Source: [Phialemoniopsis] sp. UDSM-2020 | Taxonomy: Eukaryota > Ascomycota > Sordariomycetes > Thyridiales > Thyridiaceae | Reading direction: 5' to 3' | NCBI GenBank assembly: GCA_018873225.1 | Contig: JAEILZ010000004.1 | Location: 1,550,001-1,614,000 of the forward strand | DNA: 64,000 nucleotides | Part shown: piece by piece, positions 10,211 through 22,322 of the stretch | Layout of the letters: each line of letters begins with the position of its first letter | Numbering within the stretch: position 1 is the stretch's first letter | Notes under the pieces: generated by a model | What the model was told of the DNA's origin: nothing | Databases searched by the model: none | The model's input: only the letters and a program-made list of their open reading frames with translations | Program-made: the position numbers and the translations under genes

Positions 10211-12144
10211 AGGCTCGTCACTATCGGGGACCTGCGGCCCCGGCGAGACTAAGAGAAGGTCGCTCGTAAGTACATCTTCGTAAGATAGCGCATCATGGAA
10301 ATCCTTGGCTGCCTCCTGTAAAACTTACATAAAGATGTCTACTCGCATACGTCGTGGTCCACGATCTTCCGTGGGGAGAGATGAGATAGGTTGAACTCGC
10401 ATCAACGATTCCAGAGACGATCGCTTCAGTGGCTGCTGAGGAAGCAGCAGAGCTCGATGCAAGGGGCGAGACTCGTGAGCGGACGGCAGATGGGTTGAAA
10501 AAAAATGGCGACAGGTCTGGAGGGGAGTCGTCAAAGGACAATCCTGATTTCTCCAAACGTCAGCAACACCAGGGTTCGTCCCCAGTCCCAAACGGATTGG
10601 GCCAAGCCAGGCTAGGATAGCAGTGACCACAGTCTCGCAACTTGGACCAGGCAAGGAAGTGGACAGGGATCCATGAAAGGATTGTCAAAACCTGGCCCTG
10701 GATGGTGTGCGAAAGATCGGCAACCGGCTTGTGCTCTGTTCAAGGTGTCGAAGAAGTCTCCTGGAGACGGAAGATTTGATGTCAGAGTCGAGGTCCGTCA
10801 CTTCAAGCCAAGGTGGAACGGAGACAGCCGTCAAAGAGTTGGCTGATGGATCCCGTCATCTGCTGGAGCCCATCACGTCTATGTACGTACAGGAGCTAGG
10901 TACGTCGAATGCCCAGCACGAATCGTACATGCACATCAGGTACGGACAGACGGGGTGACGGGGTAGCTGCAGTGCTAAGATTAAGTGCAATGGGCGCCGT
11001 TCAGGTGGGTGGAGTCCCGTGAAAGGCTGCCAGGGTTCTTCACGGTCCATCTCCCGCTACTGAGTCAATAGCTGGTCGCTGCTATCGCCAGGGATTTAGA
11101 CAGCTTAAGAGGACGTCTGGTCCGATCAATGCAGCATCGACATGAATGCATGCATGTATCAGAGAGAGATAAAAATGCGCCTACCTACCTAGTACATGTA
11201 TTTGTAAAACATTGGCTCCTGACGCAATTTCTTTGATCCGAATAAGACCGCCCAGTCCAGTCCTTTTTGAATGTTTCAATTGTCGTGCAATCATCACTGT
11301 CAAACTTTGACGGGCCGTGTTTGGTTTCAAGAAGCAAGTACCAGAAAGACATTTCTACTGCACTATTTCGACGAGTCTTCGTCTGGAACATGAGGCCACT
11401 CAAAATTTATTTAGAAGAAACCTTGGGGATGCAGCCCTTCAAGGCTTGCCAAAGGAAATACCGTCTCGCAAAATAGCCATGGTCAAGACCTCATTTGATA
11501 GACTACTCGAGTAGGTAGCTCACGCCAAGGCCATCTTGCTACTGAATAACTACTTCAAGTGCTCTATTCACATGATGTCACCGATGCTGACCCAGCTCCC
11601 AAATTGACATATCGTGCCACACGTAGTTCATGAGTCTTGACGTGGATTACTTCGATGCCTGAAATGTCTGTAAAACAAATCCATAATCTACATATGCGAG
11701 AGGGAAGTAGGGGAAATGAAACAGAGATTTTGGCAGGCAAGGCTTACTTTGTAACATTGAAACCGCTGCCGCCTTGATGGATCCGTATTATAAGTCGGGG
11801 TTGCACGGGCCAAGATACTTTAGAGTAAAGAGCACAGGCCATATTACCACCTTTGCTGCCTGTCACCAGGCTCTGCCTTTTGTCTCCAGGGCTTTGACGG
11901 CAGTAAATGCACAGACTTCACGGGAGGTTTGCCCCACCACAAGCTCCCCCCATCCCACTGCGGCACCTAGCCAACGCAGCTGCTTTGTTTTCTTACACCA
12001 CCATCAAAATCTTGAATCACCGCCAAACACCTCCTGCTGCCTGTTTTTGCCCGCCATCCGCCATATCTCTTGAATGAGATTTCAAAATCGTTGAGCCTTC
12101 TCTACCGCGGAACCATCAGGGCTGAGAGCCTCACATACCACACC
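10211..12144. other. Divergent TSC2/CSE1 intergenic region
   Basis: Shared upstream region of two divergent genes. On the minus strand next to TSC2 the TSC2 frame remains open to a TAA near 10320, and a GTAAGT donor-like site lies at about 10322-10327, so a spliced leader or extra exon is possible. A CTACCTACCTAG repeat lies at 11181-11192. The segment just before CSE1 (11900-12130) is C-rich on the plus strand, as is common in fungal promoters. No other gene seen. Confidence 0.5.
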
Positions 12145-15100
12145 ATGGCTGTTCAAATTGGTCAAATAGCACAGCTACTCGATGCTACGCTTGATCCGCA
12201 ACAGCACCGCAAAGGTAATGAGCTACTATCTCTTGATTCTCCCACCTGCCCCTGCTGTTGACGTACTCGCTAACGTTGCGCCCCCTCATAGCTGAGGCTG
12301 CTCTACGGCAGGAGGAGAAGAAGCCCCAATTCTCCCTAACCCTTCTCCAGATCGTTGCGTCCGAGCCACTACCGGCCAAGACGCGCCTCGCCGCCTCCCT
12401 CTGCTTCAAGAACTTCATCCGACTCAACTATGTGGTATGTTGCAAACCTGTGCCACCCAAGGGACGCCGCAGTGTCTGATGTATCTATTATTAGGATGAA
12501 GATGGCAAGTACAAGCTGCCCGAGGACGAGGTCGCCACCATCAAGCAAGAGCTCGTCGGCCTCATGATCTCCTCGCCCTCGAACATCCAAACCCAACTTG
12601 GCGAGGCTATCAGCATAATTGCTGATTCCGACTTCTGGGACCGATGGAACACACTCGTTTCGGTATGTTGGTGGTCGCTGGCTAGCATAAAGTTACCGTT
12701 CCGCTAACGAAGATGTAGGATTTGGTGGGGAGATTATCACAGACCGACTACAAGGTGACGAACGGCGTCCTTGAGGTTGCACACTCGATCTTTGTCCGAT
12801 GGAGGCCGCTTTTCCGGTCGAACGAGCTTTTCGAGGAGATCAACAATGTCTTGGCTGTGTTCGGCGAGCCTTTCGTCAAGATGCTCACCGTAAGGCTATC
12901 CAAGACTTCCTGCTACCCTGCTGTGCGCTAACCACTGTCCACTACAGGTTGCCGACGCCCAGATCGAAGCGAACAAGGATAATGCTGTAGCCCTGAAGGG
13001 CTGGTTCGAGACCATGAGCCTTTTGATCAAGCTCTTCTTTGATCTCTCTTCACAGGACATGCCACCCATCGTCGAAGCACACCTGCAGCCGATTACTGGT
13101 CTCCTGCAGAAATACCTGTCGTACACTAACCCCATACTTGGTGATGACGAGGACGAAGCTACGGTCATTGAGATTGTGAAAGCGGATATCTGCGAAGCAC
13201 TCCAGTTGTACACAACCAAGTACGACGAGGATTTTGGCCCGTACACCGAGCAGTTCATCACCACTGTCTGGAACCTGCTCTCCGCGACCGGCCCTCAGAA
13301 GAGATATGATCTCTTGGTCAGCCGTGCGCTCCAGTTCCTGACTGCCGTCGCATCTTCTTCGAGACATGCAGAGAATTTCAACAACGAGAATGTTCTGGGC
13401 CAGATTGTCGAGAAAGTCATCCTGCCTAACGTGCAGCTCCGAGAGTCAGACATTGAAATGTTCGAGGATGAACCGATCGAGTTTATTCGACGCGATTTGG
13501 AGGGTTCCGATACAGACTCTAGGCGTAGAGCTGCGACAGACTTCCTGAGGAAGCTACTTGAGCGGTTTGAGATGCTGGTCACCCAGGTCGTCTTCAAATA
13601 TATCGACCACTACCTGACACTCGGCAAGACCGACTGGAAGGCCAAGGACACGGCCATCTACCTCTTCCTGGCAATCGCAGCCAAGGGTATCGTGACAGCT
13701 GCTCAGGGTGTCAAGACTGTCAACCAATACGTCGATGTCGTTGACTTCTTCCAGAAGCACGTAGCCTCGGATCTTGTCAGCGCTGGAGAGGTCGAGCCCA
13801 TCTCCAAGGTTGACGCCATCAAGTATCTGCACAACTTCCGGAGTCAATTGACTAAGGACCAGTGGCAAGCTGCCTTCCAGCCTTTGATTCAGAACATGGC
13901 ATCCACAAACTATGTTGTCTACACATACGCAGCTATCGCGGTGGAGCGTGTGCTGTATCTGACTAATGATGCAGGTGAACACTTATTCTCCCGGGCAGAC
14001 ATTGAGCCCTTCGCAAAGGACTTGCTCGATCACCTCTTCAGTCTCATTGAGAAAGACCAAAGCCCAGCAAAGCTACAGGAGAACGAGTTCTTGATGCGCT
14101 GTATCATGCGTGTCCTCATCGTTATCAAGGAGGGCGTTGTCCCCATTGTTGATGGTGTCCTGAGCCATCTCATCACCATAACGAATGTCATCAAGGCCAA
14201 CCCGAGCAATCCCCGTTTCTACTACTACCACTTCGAAGCTATTGGTGCTCTAGCCAAGTATTGCGGTACCACAATGGAGCAACAGCTGGAAACGCGCTTG
14301 TGGGAGCCGTTCTCGTTCATCCTCAACGAGGATGTGTCTGAGTTTGTCCCATATGTGTTCCAGATTCTTGCTTCTCTCCTAGAGAGCAACCCGTCAAGCC
14401 CGCTCCCGGAGAACTACAAGACTCTGATCCCGCCTCTCTTGATGCCAACCATCTGGGAGACCCGGGGCAATATTCCCGGCTGTGCACGATTTCTATGTGC
14501 CATCATCCCCAAGGCCAAGGATGCTATCGTTGCTGAAAATCAGCTTGAAGCCATCCTGGGTGTGTTCCAGAGACTAATTACAAGCAAGCGCAACGAGCAG
14601 AATGCCTTTGACCTGCTCGAGTCTGTTGTCGCTGCTATACCAGCGTGAGTCTTAAAGATGCCTCCCTTCTATGAAGCCTGTACTAAAGTTGAAATAGTGC
14701 TTCTCTGGATCCATACTTCGGCAAGGTCCTGGAGTTGCTGTTCACCAAACTCCAGGCCACCCCTTCGGATTCTTTCAAGACGCGCTTCGTTCGCTTCTAC
14801 CACCTTGTATCTGCCAAGGGCGCCGAGAATGGCCTTGGTGCCGACTATTTCATTAAGCACTCGGAGGCGCTCCAGGCGAATGTCTTCACTCCCATCTATC
14901 TTACGATCATCCTCCAAACAACAGGCCAGTTCGCCCGCCCTGTCGACCGCAAGCTTGGTGTCATCTCCTACACCAAGACGCTCTCCGACTCGACTGCCTT
15001 TGCACAAAAGTATCAGAAGGGTTGGGGGTTTACCTGCAACGCCTTGTTGGACTTGCTCAAGAATCCTCCTCAGGTTGCCACCGGCGCTGGAGACGAGATC

Positions 15101-15328
15101 GTCGCGGAGGCGGATGTGGATGATATCGGCTTCGGCGTTGGCTACACCCCTCTCAATACGTGCAAGAAGGGTTCCAGGGATGACTTCCCGGCCATCGAGA
15201 ACGTCCAGCAATGGGTTAGTCAGTTCCTGAAAGAGGCGAACGCCAGACATGGTGGTGCCATTGCTGGCTACATCGACCAGCGTCTGCAAGACGGCAGCAA
15301 GCAGGCGCTTGCACCTTATCTGCAGTAG
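12145..15328 (+). CDS. CSE1: CAS/CSE1 exportin, importin-alpha re-exporter
   Basis: Six exons: 12145-12214, 12292-12434, 12495-12662, 12719-12889, 12948-14644 and 14698-15328, giving 959 residues, the family's usual length. CSE1 is a HEAT-repeat karyopherin that binds importin-alpha with Ran-GTP and returns it to the cytoplasm. The N-terminus (MAVQIGQIAQLLDATLDPQQHRKAEAALRQEE, shown here only in part) is the importin-beta N-terminal domain with the typical LRQEE-PQFSLTLLQIVAS pattern. LAASLCFKNFIRLNYVDEDG continues across intron 2 exactly as in homologues. The C-terminal half carries the CSE1-specific region (FIRRDLEGSDTDSRRRAATD; NPRFYYYHFEAIGALAKYCG). All introns have GTAAKG/GTATGT/GTGAGT-type donors and keep phase. 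Confidence 0.95.
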
Positions 15329-16690
15329 ACGGGTGATCGATGGGGGAATGGGGGTATGTGAACCTGGTGGGAGCAGTGTATGATTGCAACATGATGAAAC
15401 GCACGGGGCGAACGGGGTCTCGTCCCACTGACTTTGGGAGAGACATGGGACAAAATTTGATGGGAGGCAGGAGGCAGGGAGGCACAAAAGGCTAGGCGAG
15501 CCGTAAATGATCACCGGCCAGTGTTCTTAATTGTACATGGTCCGGACTACAAAAGTTCAATAATGAGAAATGTCCAACATCTGACTGCGCTGGATGGCCT
15601 TTGTGTTTTTTCCTCTTCTTGTTTTGCTTGCAGCCACCAGTTCTAAGAGGCCTGGCGACTACCTTCTGGTGATGCTTCGTATGTCCGCATGTACGGCAAT
15701 GGATGCACACACGGACAATCGCAGCAAACGACGTAGCCAACCTCAAGCGAGATGACGCAGTCCTCCAACTTGCCATTCCGGTTTACCTTACCCTTGAACG
15801 TCAACACGAGACTCACCCCTTCCTGGAAATGCAAACCCTGGCCGTGCCGCTCTGCAAGAGTGACCTACCGGGGTATGCTTTGCTCCCATGAATGTCGAGG
15901 CTTGCCGCTTCCCGACAACCGAGGACCGCAAAGACGGACACCGACCAGCTTACTCCGTGGCTAGGGTTGAGCCATGACGAACATTCCTACAATCAACGAA
16001 GTGTACAGTACGTAGGTATATGGACTTTGCCCCAGTGTCGACATTCTTCTGGTCTTGCACGAAGCACATCACGCGCGGAAGTGAAGGTACAGATAAAAAA
16101 GCAATGAGAGGTAGCCCGAGGCGCGGCATTTGCACGTGGCCGTGCCGTCTCTTTGCTACAGAGAGGGAGATGTCTCGATCTGCCGCGACTGTCTCTGCAC
16201 CGTTGGGGCGAAATGAAAAGCAAAACAGTAAAAGCGGTAAGGGTCTGCAGATGACATATTTGCTTCTTTATCCACAGTCGGTGATACCCCAGGTGCCGCC
16301 TGTCACAGCACCGACAGCCACAATGCCGGGTATTGCTTTTATTGTCCTGTCAAGGTCTTGCTTATTCCCCCTGCCGCAAAGGGGGACATGTGGTGGGGAA
16401 AAAACCCAGAATATGACATGTCGTTCCGCAACGTCGGAGTTATGGACAGGCATTAGGTATATCTGGACCATGCCGCCGAAGCATTTCCAGAACCAACCGA
16501 AAAGGAATGACGCGAGAGGGCAAGCCCCTGAATGAAAGGTCCTACGACTGACCCAGGCTGGCCGGCCAGACCCAGCATCGGGGCGGCGGACGGCGGACTG
16601 GTCAGGTCAGCGCAGATAATGTGCCCATTTGGAGCTGCCGTCCGGGGTCACGATACGGTGAACGCCTCCACATTTGTGTCAAAAGGACGA

Positions 16691-16746
16691 GAACCCCTGA
16701 ACTGTCCAGGGGGGTTCCAGTACCTGCATTAAGGAACCCGGTACTG
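16691..16746. repeat. Adjacent, mutually competing hairpin arms
   Basis: GAACCCCTG (16691-16699) can pair with CAGGGGGGTTC (16707-16717, one bulged G). CAGTACC (16718-16724) can pair with GGTACTG (16740-16746). GGGTTCC (16712-16718) can alternatively pair with GGAACCC (16733-16739), which would cross the second stem. No gene is nearby to give it a role. Confidence 0.5.
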
Positions 16747-18925
16747 TCGGTAAGGACGGACGTCAGAAGTCCCAGCGTTGCATGGGAATTCGGCATGTGG
16801 CGTACGATGGAGACGAAATGACGGCGAAGAGGCCTCGCCTGGTAAATGCAACGCTGCCCGACTGCAATCCGCCTTCCTTTCTTCTCCAAGAGCACTTCAC
16901 CGCCAGAGAACATCACTTACCTTCTGACCCGGCATCACGTGGGCATCGTGCTGTCTCTGTGCTTGTAACCCGAGCGGCCCGAGCTCTGATCATGATACAT
17001 TTTCACTCACCTATCTTTTTAGATGGTCATAGTCCCATCCAATTTCGGAGGAAATACTCACCGACTAGCGAGACCTCAATTGCCTTCAGCTGATATCTCC
17101 CAAGATCGACCTTGGACGGCCCGAAAGGGACGGCGTGGGATCATTCATGGCTAGCGGCGACTTCAGCTTCTGCTGTGCCGGACAGCACCGAGACTGGAGA
17201 CCGTGCGTTAGAGCAGAGCCCGGTTTCTCGAAGACAAGACGGATCAGAACTACAAGCCCACTTCATCCCCAAAAAACCATACAGGAAGGCACGAAGGGTA
17301 ACGTCAATTTGACGGGCACGATGGGGGTACCCATTTCTTCTGCGCTGCTCCACTCCGTCCACAACGTACGGAGTAGATTCAGGCTCACCGACGCTGTGGC
17401 AAACGATGGTGCAGGTGAGGAAGTACGTACCGCACGTATGACAGATCAAGCAGAAGTAGACATGCGCATATCTCCATCTGTGCCTGATTAGACTCAACGT
17501 CTATGCACGCTTGTATGCAGGGGGATCAAATAGCCCCGAGCAAGTCAAAATAGCGATGTGTCTGTTGCACCACCTGGCCAATGGGATAGACGCATGGGGG
17601 AAAGTAGCAGAAAAGAGAGAGAGAAGAAAAAGGCGCATTTGAAACAATGTGTATGCTGTCGTGTCCGTTGGCTGGTTTTGTTGACCAGTAGCCAGCTATT
17701 TGGGAGTGGCTGCTGTTGAGCAACTGCAGATGGTGGCTTGCCGCAAAGCAACTAGGTACTGCATGCAGAGGCAGGCAGAGCACTGGCCTATGGAGAGCCG
17801 CATCGTGCTGTAGCCAAAGGGAAGAAAACAATGAGGAGCCAATGTGATTTGGCCAGGTGCATATCGGAAGGTCAGTCAACCTGGTAAAGGTGTGTGGTGA
17901 CGGGCGAATCGCCAGGCGCTGTTTGTCATGCAGTGAAAATCAGGAACAGGCACATGGCCTCCCTCGCCGGGCCCTGACCCGGCTTGGGGTCTCCCGCACC
18001 TGCATGTACGAAGTACCTTATGTGGGATCTTTTCAAGCTCTGTCACGCTGCAGGTCGCAACGACGAATCGCACTTCCGCAGAGCTCCTCTGAAGGGAACG
18101 TGCAGGAGGAGGGGGATCTGCGAGAGCGGCAGAGTTCACAAAAAGCAAACGTCGCATGAGCTTCTGGCACATGAACAGGAGAAGGGGAAAAAAGCAATCA
18201 TGGCAGCGCTGGCGTCAGACCGTGCACCACGAGGCACCCCGGAAGCGAGCCCCTTTCGAGATGTCGCGGTTTTCTCAACGGGGGAGTCCCCTGTACGGCT
18301 AGACCCGGAGAAGGACCCTTGCTCGACGATCGGCGCCGTCCTTTGCGCCTGGAAGGAGAAGGGACAGCACGGACAACGAACCAGAGCCCTGGGCGCCCAG
18401 AAATCTAGCACGACCTGCTAATCAAAGTGCTGGGCCAGCTTTGGCACGGGCAAGTTTGCGCCGAAACAGCTTGGTGCTAATCCGGAACTAGGAAGCTCCC
18501 GCAACTTTAGTAGCCAGAGCTAGGTAGCAGTTGGGGGATGGTTGGTTTGGAAGTAGGGAGAGAGATGCGGGAGGCAAGGTGAATGCAATTCTCACGAATT
18601 GTTCGTCGCGGCTTTCGTTGTGATGGAAAGCACCTCAATCGACCCGGCTGTCTGCTTGTTGTATAAGTCACTTCCGATATGACAGGTTTGCGTAGATTCG
18701 GAAGATCTTGAAAGATCGTGGCATGAAGTCGCTTAGATGGATCAGTCTCAGGTGGAGGGGGAAACATGCCACTAAATGTAGCCACGAGCAGGGAATAGAA
18801 ACAAAAAGGGTAATTTGTCTCTGAGGAGAGTTAGTGTGGCCTCGAAACGAAGTGAGGACGGCTCTCCACAGGAGCATCAGCTTCAACGAAATTCGAGACC
18901 GGTGATATTGAGTGCTCCGTAGGGA

Positions 18926-19145
18926 ACTGGTTTATCTTGCCAGTCAAGGTGGGTGACAGATTGGTTGCCGGTTTGCCTTCTCGATAGAAGCTCAATACCT
19001 AACTGATCACCAAGGATTGTCCCACTACCTAAGCGCATATGTATTATTCGGTTTTGTCAATAATTCAGGGAAGGAGTAGAGAGTGATCCAAGACCGTCGA
19101 GCTTTCTGATACCCACCTGATAGAGGACTGGTTTGTCTTGCCAGT
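18926..19145. repeat. Pair of 19-base imperfect palindromes
   Basis: ACTGGTTTATCTTGCCAGT at 18926-18944 and ACTGGTTTGTCTTGCCAGT at 19127-19145 differ at one base and lie 201 bases apart in the same orientation. Each has ACTGG/CCAGT arms, the form of a dimeric regulator site, though no regulated gene is evident beside them. Confidence 0.55.
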
Positions 19146-22100
19146 ACAACGATTGACCATGGCAAGAGGTGAAGATGCAGTTTGGTGGTGTACGATACCT
19201 TACAGTTTATCGCCATAGTGCTGGGGATCACTTGCACCTTTGTGGAAGATCCCGATGTGCAATGATGCATCCGTCTTGCTTCTTCAAGAGTAGGTCTCGA
19301 TATGCCATCTGCCATATCGGCCAGAATTACTTACTAAGTAGCGAACGGTCGCGGGGTGTTCTGGAGCTATCAAGTCGGTACCTGTCTTGAAACCGCATGG
19401 TTCTCGCCTCAAGCGTGATCGACTGACCCGCCGCCTGTGATGCAATGCGGGTGAGTGCCTCTTCCATGCATGCACGTACCTGAAAATTGGCTTTGACGCC
19501 AATCTTACAGGATTGCACTCTTGATGTAATACGACGCTAGAGCGGGTGAGCGGAAAGTGTACCTGTTGCGCGGTTTGAGGCCGCGTAGACACGCGCAAAT
19601 ACTTGGGCAATGAAGTGTAATGCGCGGCAACGGCACCATGGAGCCACCTTAGTCTGGGGGGGATCATCACCAGCTTGCCCCTTTGATCGTCCGAGATCGC
19701 ATCTCCGACGATCCCCCAAAAGACGTGCCCGCATGATAGAGTCGCACAGCCAGCCCGCGGTCAATGCAGGTCGATGACTAGCCACAGATGTTCTGCGTGC
19801 CGCACGGCGGATGGACACGGTTCGGTATCATGGGACGAAGTCTGGCTATAGTGGGGGTCGTGTTGATATTGCGAGAATGCTACGTCGAATGGCTACGAGA
19901 ATAGATTGAGGATAGGATAAAAGCACTTGCAAAGCATTATCATCATCTGCCCTTACACCCCTTCGTTTGGCGGCAGCTTGGACCGCCCCCGCGACAGCCG
20001 CATTCGTCGCATCGCTGTTTTGCTCGCAAGGCGGCTGCATTAGGCTCAGGGGTAATGTAATGCTCAACAGCCTCTTCTTGATCTGGTGTGCATTCCCAAT
20101 CATGCAGCCACCCGGCGTGCACGAGCCAGTCGCCGACAAACTTCAGCCCGCGAGACAGGCAGGACGGGGCAACGATGCTCGGTGTGACTTGGAGCGGGCG
20201 GAGTGTTCCGTCTATCTACCTAGGTAGGTAACTGCTTACTTGAGTACATAAAACACACTGAACTGAGTCGATGTCGTTTTTTTTCGAAGAATATACCTGC
20301 TTTGGAAACTTGACATATCATCATTCTCGCCTGTCCTAATACGTAGACGCACTTCCACTGCAGCTCTTTCGGGCATCTCGTCCTTCAAGATACGTATCTA
20401 CTCCGAACACATACAACACTGACCTCGTAACTCGTAATCATCACACCCACCTGGCCGAGTTGCGTCGACTGTGAGCATGCGCCAGGGTGACATCGTGCGC
20501 CGGGTGCAAGATTTCGCAAAACATACGCAGCGGCACAACGTTTCCCGTCTAGGAAAACCTAAGCTGCCACTGTTGCTTTGTCTCCAGGGGTTTCAGGGAC
20601 CGCGTGGTGGTCACGGCGTCCCATGACCACTTGCCTGCAGGTCCCTGTAACAGCCCCATACTCCATATTGGCGCTGCCAATCCTGGTGGGCCTGCTTGTA
20701 GCGGCAGATTGAAAGAAGAAAAGAAAAAAAACCTGGGTAAAAGAAGGGCGACCACGATTCTTCGGTACCACCCGACTTTGCTTTTTCAATGCCTGTACCA
20801 TCAAGGTCAATCGCTGTAACTAGAGGAGACGATTACCATGCTGCACTTCAGGCGGACGAGAGGAAGGATTCGGATCAATACAGCATCTATCGAAGGTTGT
20901 TCTCCAATGCCACATTCTCATGCACTTCAATGAGTAGGAAGCTGTAAGTTAGAAAGGCATTTCGAGCCCCGAAAGCATAGTGTCACCTCGTTTGCTGTTT
21001 TGGTCCAAGAAAGCGTCGTTTGCGGATAGACTAGGTACCCGAAGTGGGTAGTAGGCGTCTAATCGTCTGGAGACGATGTCTGGGCAGAGGCCGAGCTCGA
21101 CAAGATAAGCTGAAAGACTGTACTAAGACTGAGGTTGATTCAGAGAAGTGGCCGGGTTCTTTTCCCGACCGACTTGGAGTGTAGCTTTGAACGTCCTTCT
21201 TAGGTATTCGCAGTTATCCTCCTTGCATACAGATACAAGGATGTCGCAGAGAATTGGGGGTTTGATGCATGCCAAGGCATGAAGGGGGGCAATCGTCCGG
21301 TCGACCAATGCATTCACTTCACTTCACTCGAGCATAAACGGTCTCTTGCTCTTCTTCGTTCCTTGTGGTACCTTTAAAGGGGGTCTTAGACCAGCCCCCA
21401 AACTGACGTCCAGAGATCTCTCCTGCAGAGCAACCAAAAAAACAAAGCCCCGTTTCGTCTGCACGGCGATGCAGTGTCAATCTTAGCAGACCCCCATTAA
21501 TCCTCATTTTTCACGACAACCCCAGACCATCACTAGTACATATTGTCTCTGTGGGCATGTGTCTCCGTAGGTGCTCCGTTCTGCTGAGCAATCTTGTAGC
21601 ATGTATGTAGCAGGTAACTGTCGACGCATGTACCTAAGTATCGACTAGACCAGGCAAGGGTCCAGCTTGCTCATTACCCAAGTCGGCTTGGTCTGAGGAG
21701 GCTTGGGACGGATCTGCTGGTATTTACAGCGTCTGAGAAGGAGTAGCAGGGGGGAGGGATCATTCAATGGCATTTTCTGGGGACGGTGGAGGAGGCGTCT
21801 TCACATTAATTTCGCTCCCCTGGAACTTTCCTTCATTATCCCGGTTCGGCGCCTTCGTTCTTTCCGTCTTCTTTCGACTAAGGCAAAGACGGTGCTCCAC
21901 CGTCGAACCTTATGTAATTCCCACCTTGTCCACGCCTTTTATGTACAAGACCTACATGCATGCTCCATCGTCTCGCCTCTCGTCTCTCCTCCCTCTTGTG
22001 CCTCTCACCTCTGTTGCGGAGCAAGGCAGACTAGGACCAGGTGCTGCTTTCATCAAGGAAAAAAAGTCACACGCAGCCCGCACAAACCTGGTCGATAAGT

Positions 22101-22322
22101 GATCCGCCTGCATCACCGTCGTCCCGCAGACCTCGAACTTGCCGTCATATCCATTTCCTCCTGTCGAGCATCTCTCAAGATGCTGCAGCCCGAGCTTCCC
22201 TGAAGGACACCACTCTCGACTCAACCGCCGGTCCCGAATTCTTCCCATCGCTTTGGTTATAAATAAGACTTGGCCGACAATCCCGAGTTACAAAGAGAGT
22301 AAGAAATTGGTGAAGGGCAAAA

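Larger units (their letters stand above)
15329..22322. other. Seven-kilobase stretch without a supportable gene
   Basis: Both strands carry only short open frames of up to about 170 codons, without domains, homology I recognise or convincing splice structure. Base composition looks like the rest of the window, with no AT-rich, RIP-like decay, and I see no transposase or reverse transcriptase motif. Elements noted: two adjacent potential hairpins at 16691-16746, a duplicated 19-base imperfect palindrome at 18926 and 19127, and a CTACCTAGGTAGGTA palindromic motif at 20216-20230. The right end from about 21800 is pyrimidine-rich and is probably the promoter and leader of the next gene. Confidence 0.5.

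Noticed and set aside
10293..10556. Ser/Ala-rich open frame upstream of TSC2 as a first exon
   Set aside because: It has no ATG, a stop lies just before it, and no donor gives the right phase to join the TSC2 frame with a normal-length intron.
16020..16535. 171-codon open frame in the gene desert
   Set aside because: No recognisable domain, no coding-like codon bias, and no conserved splice or start context.
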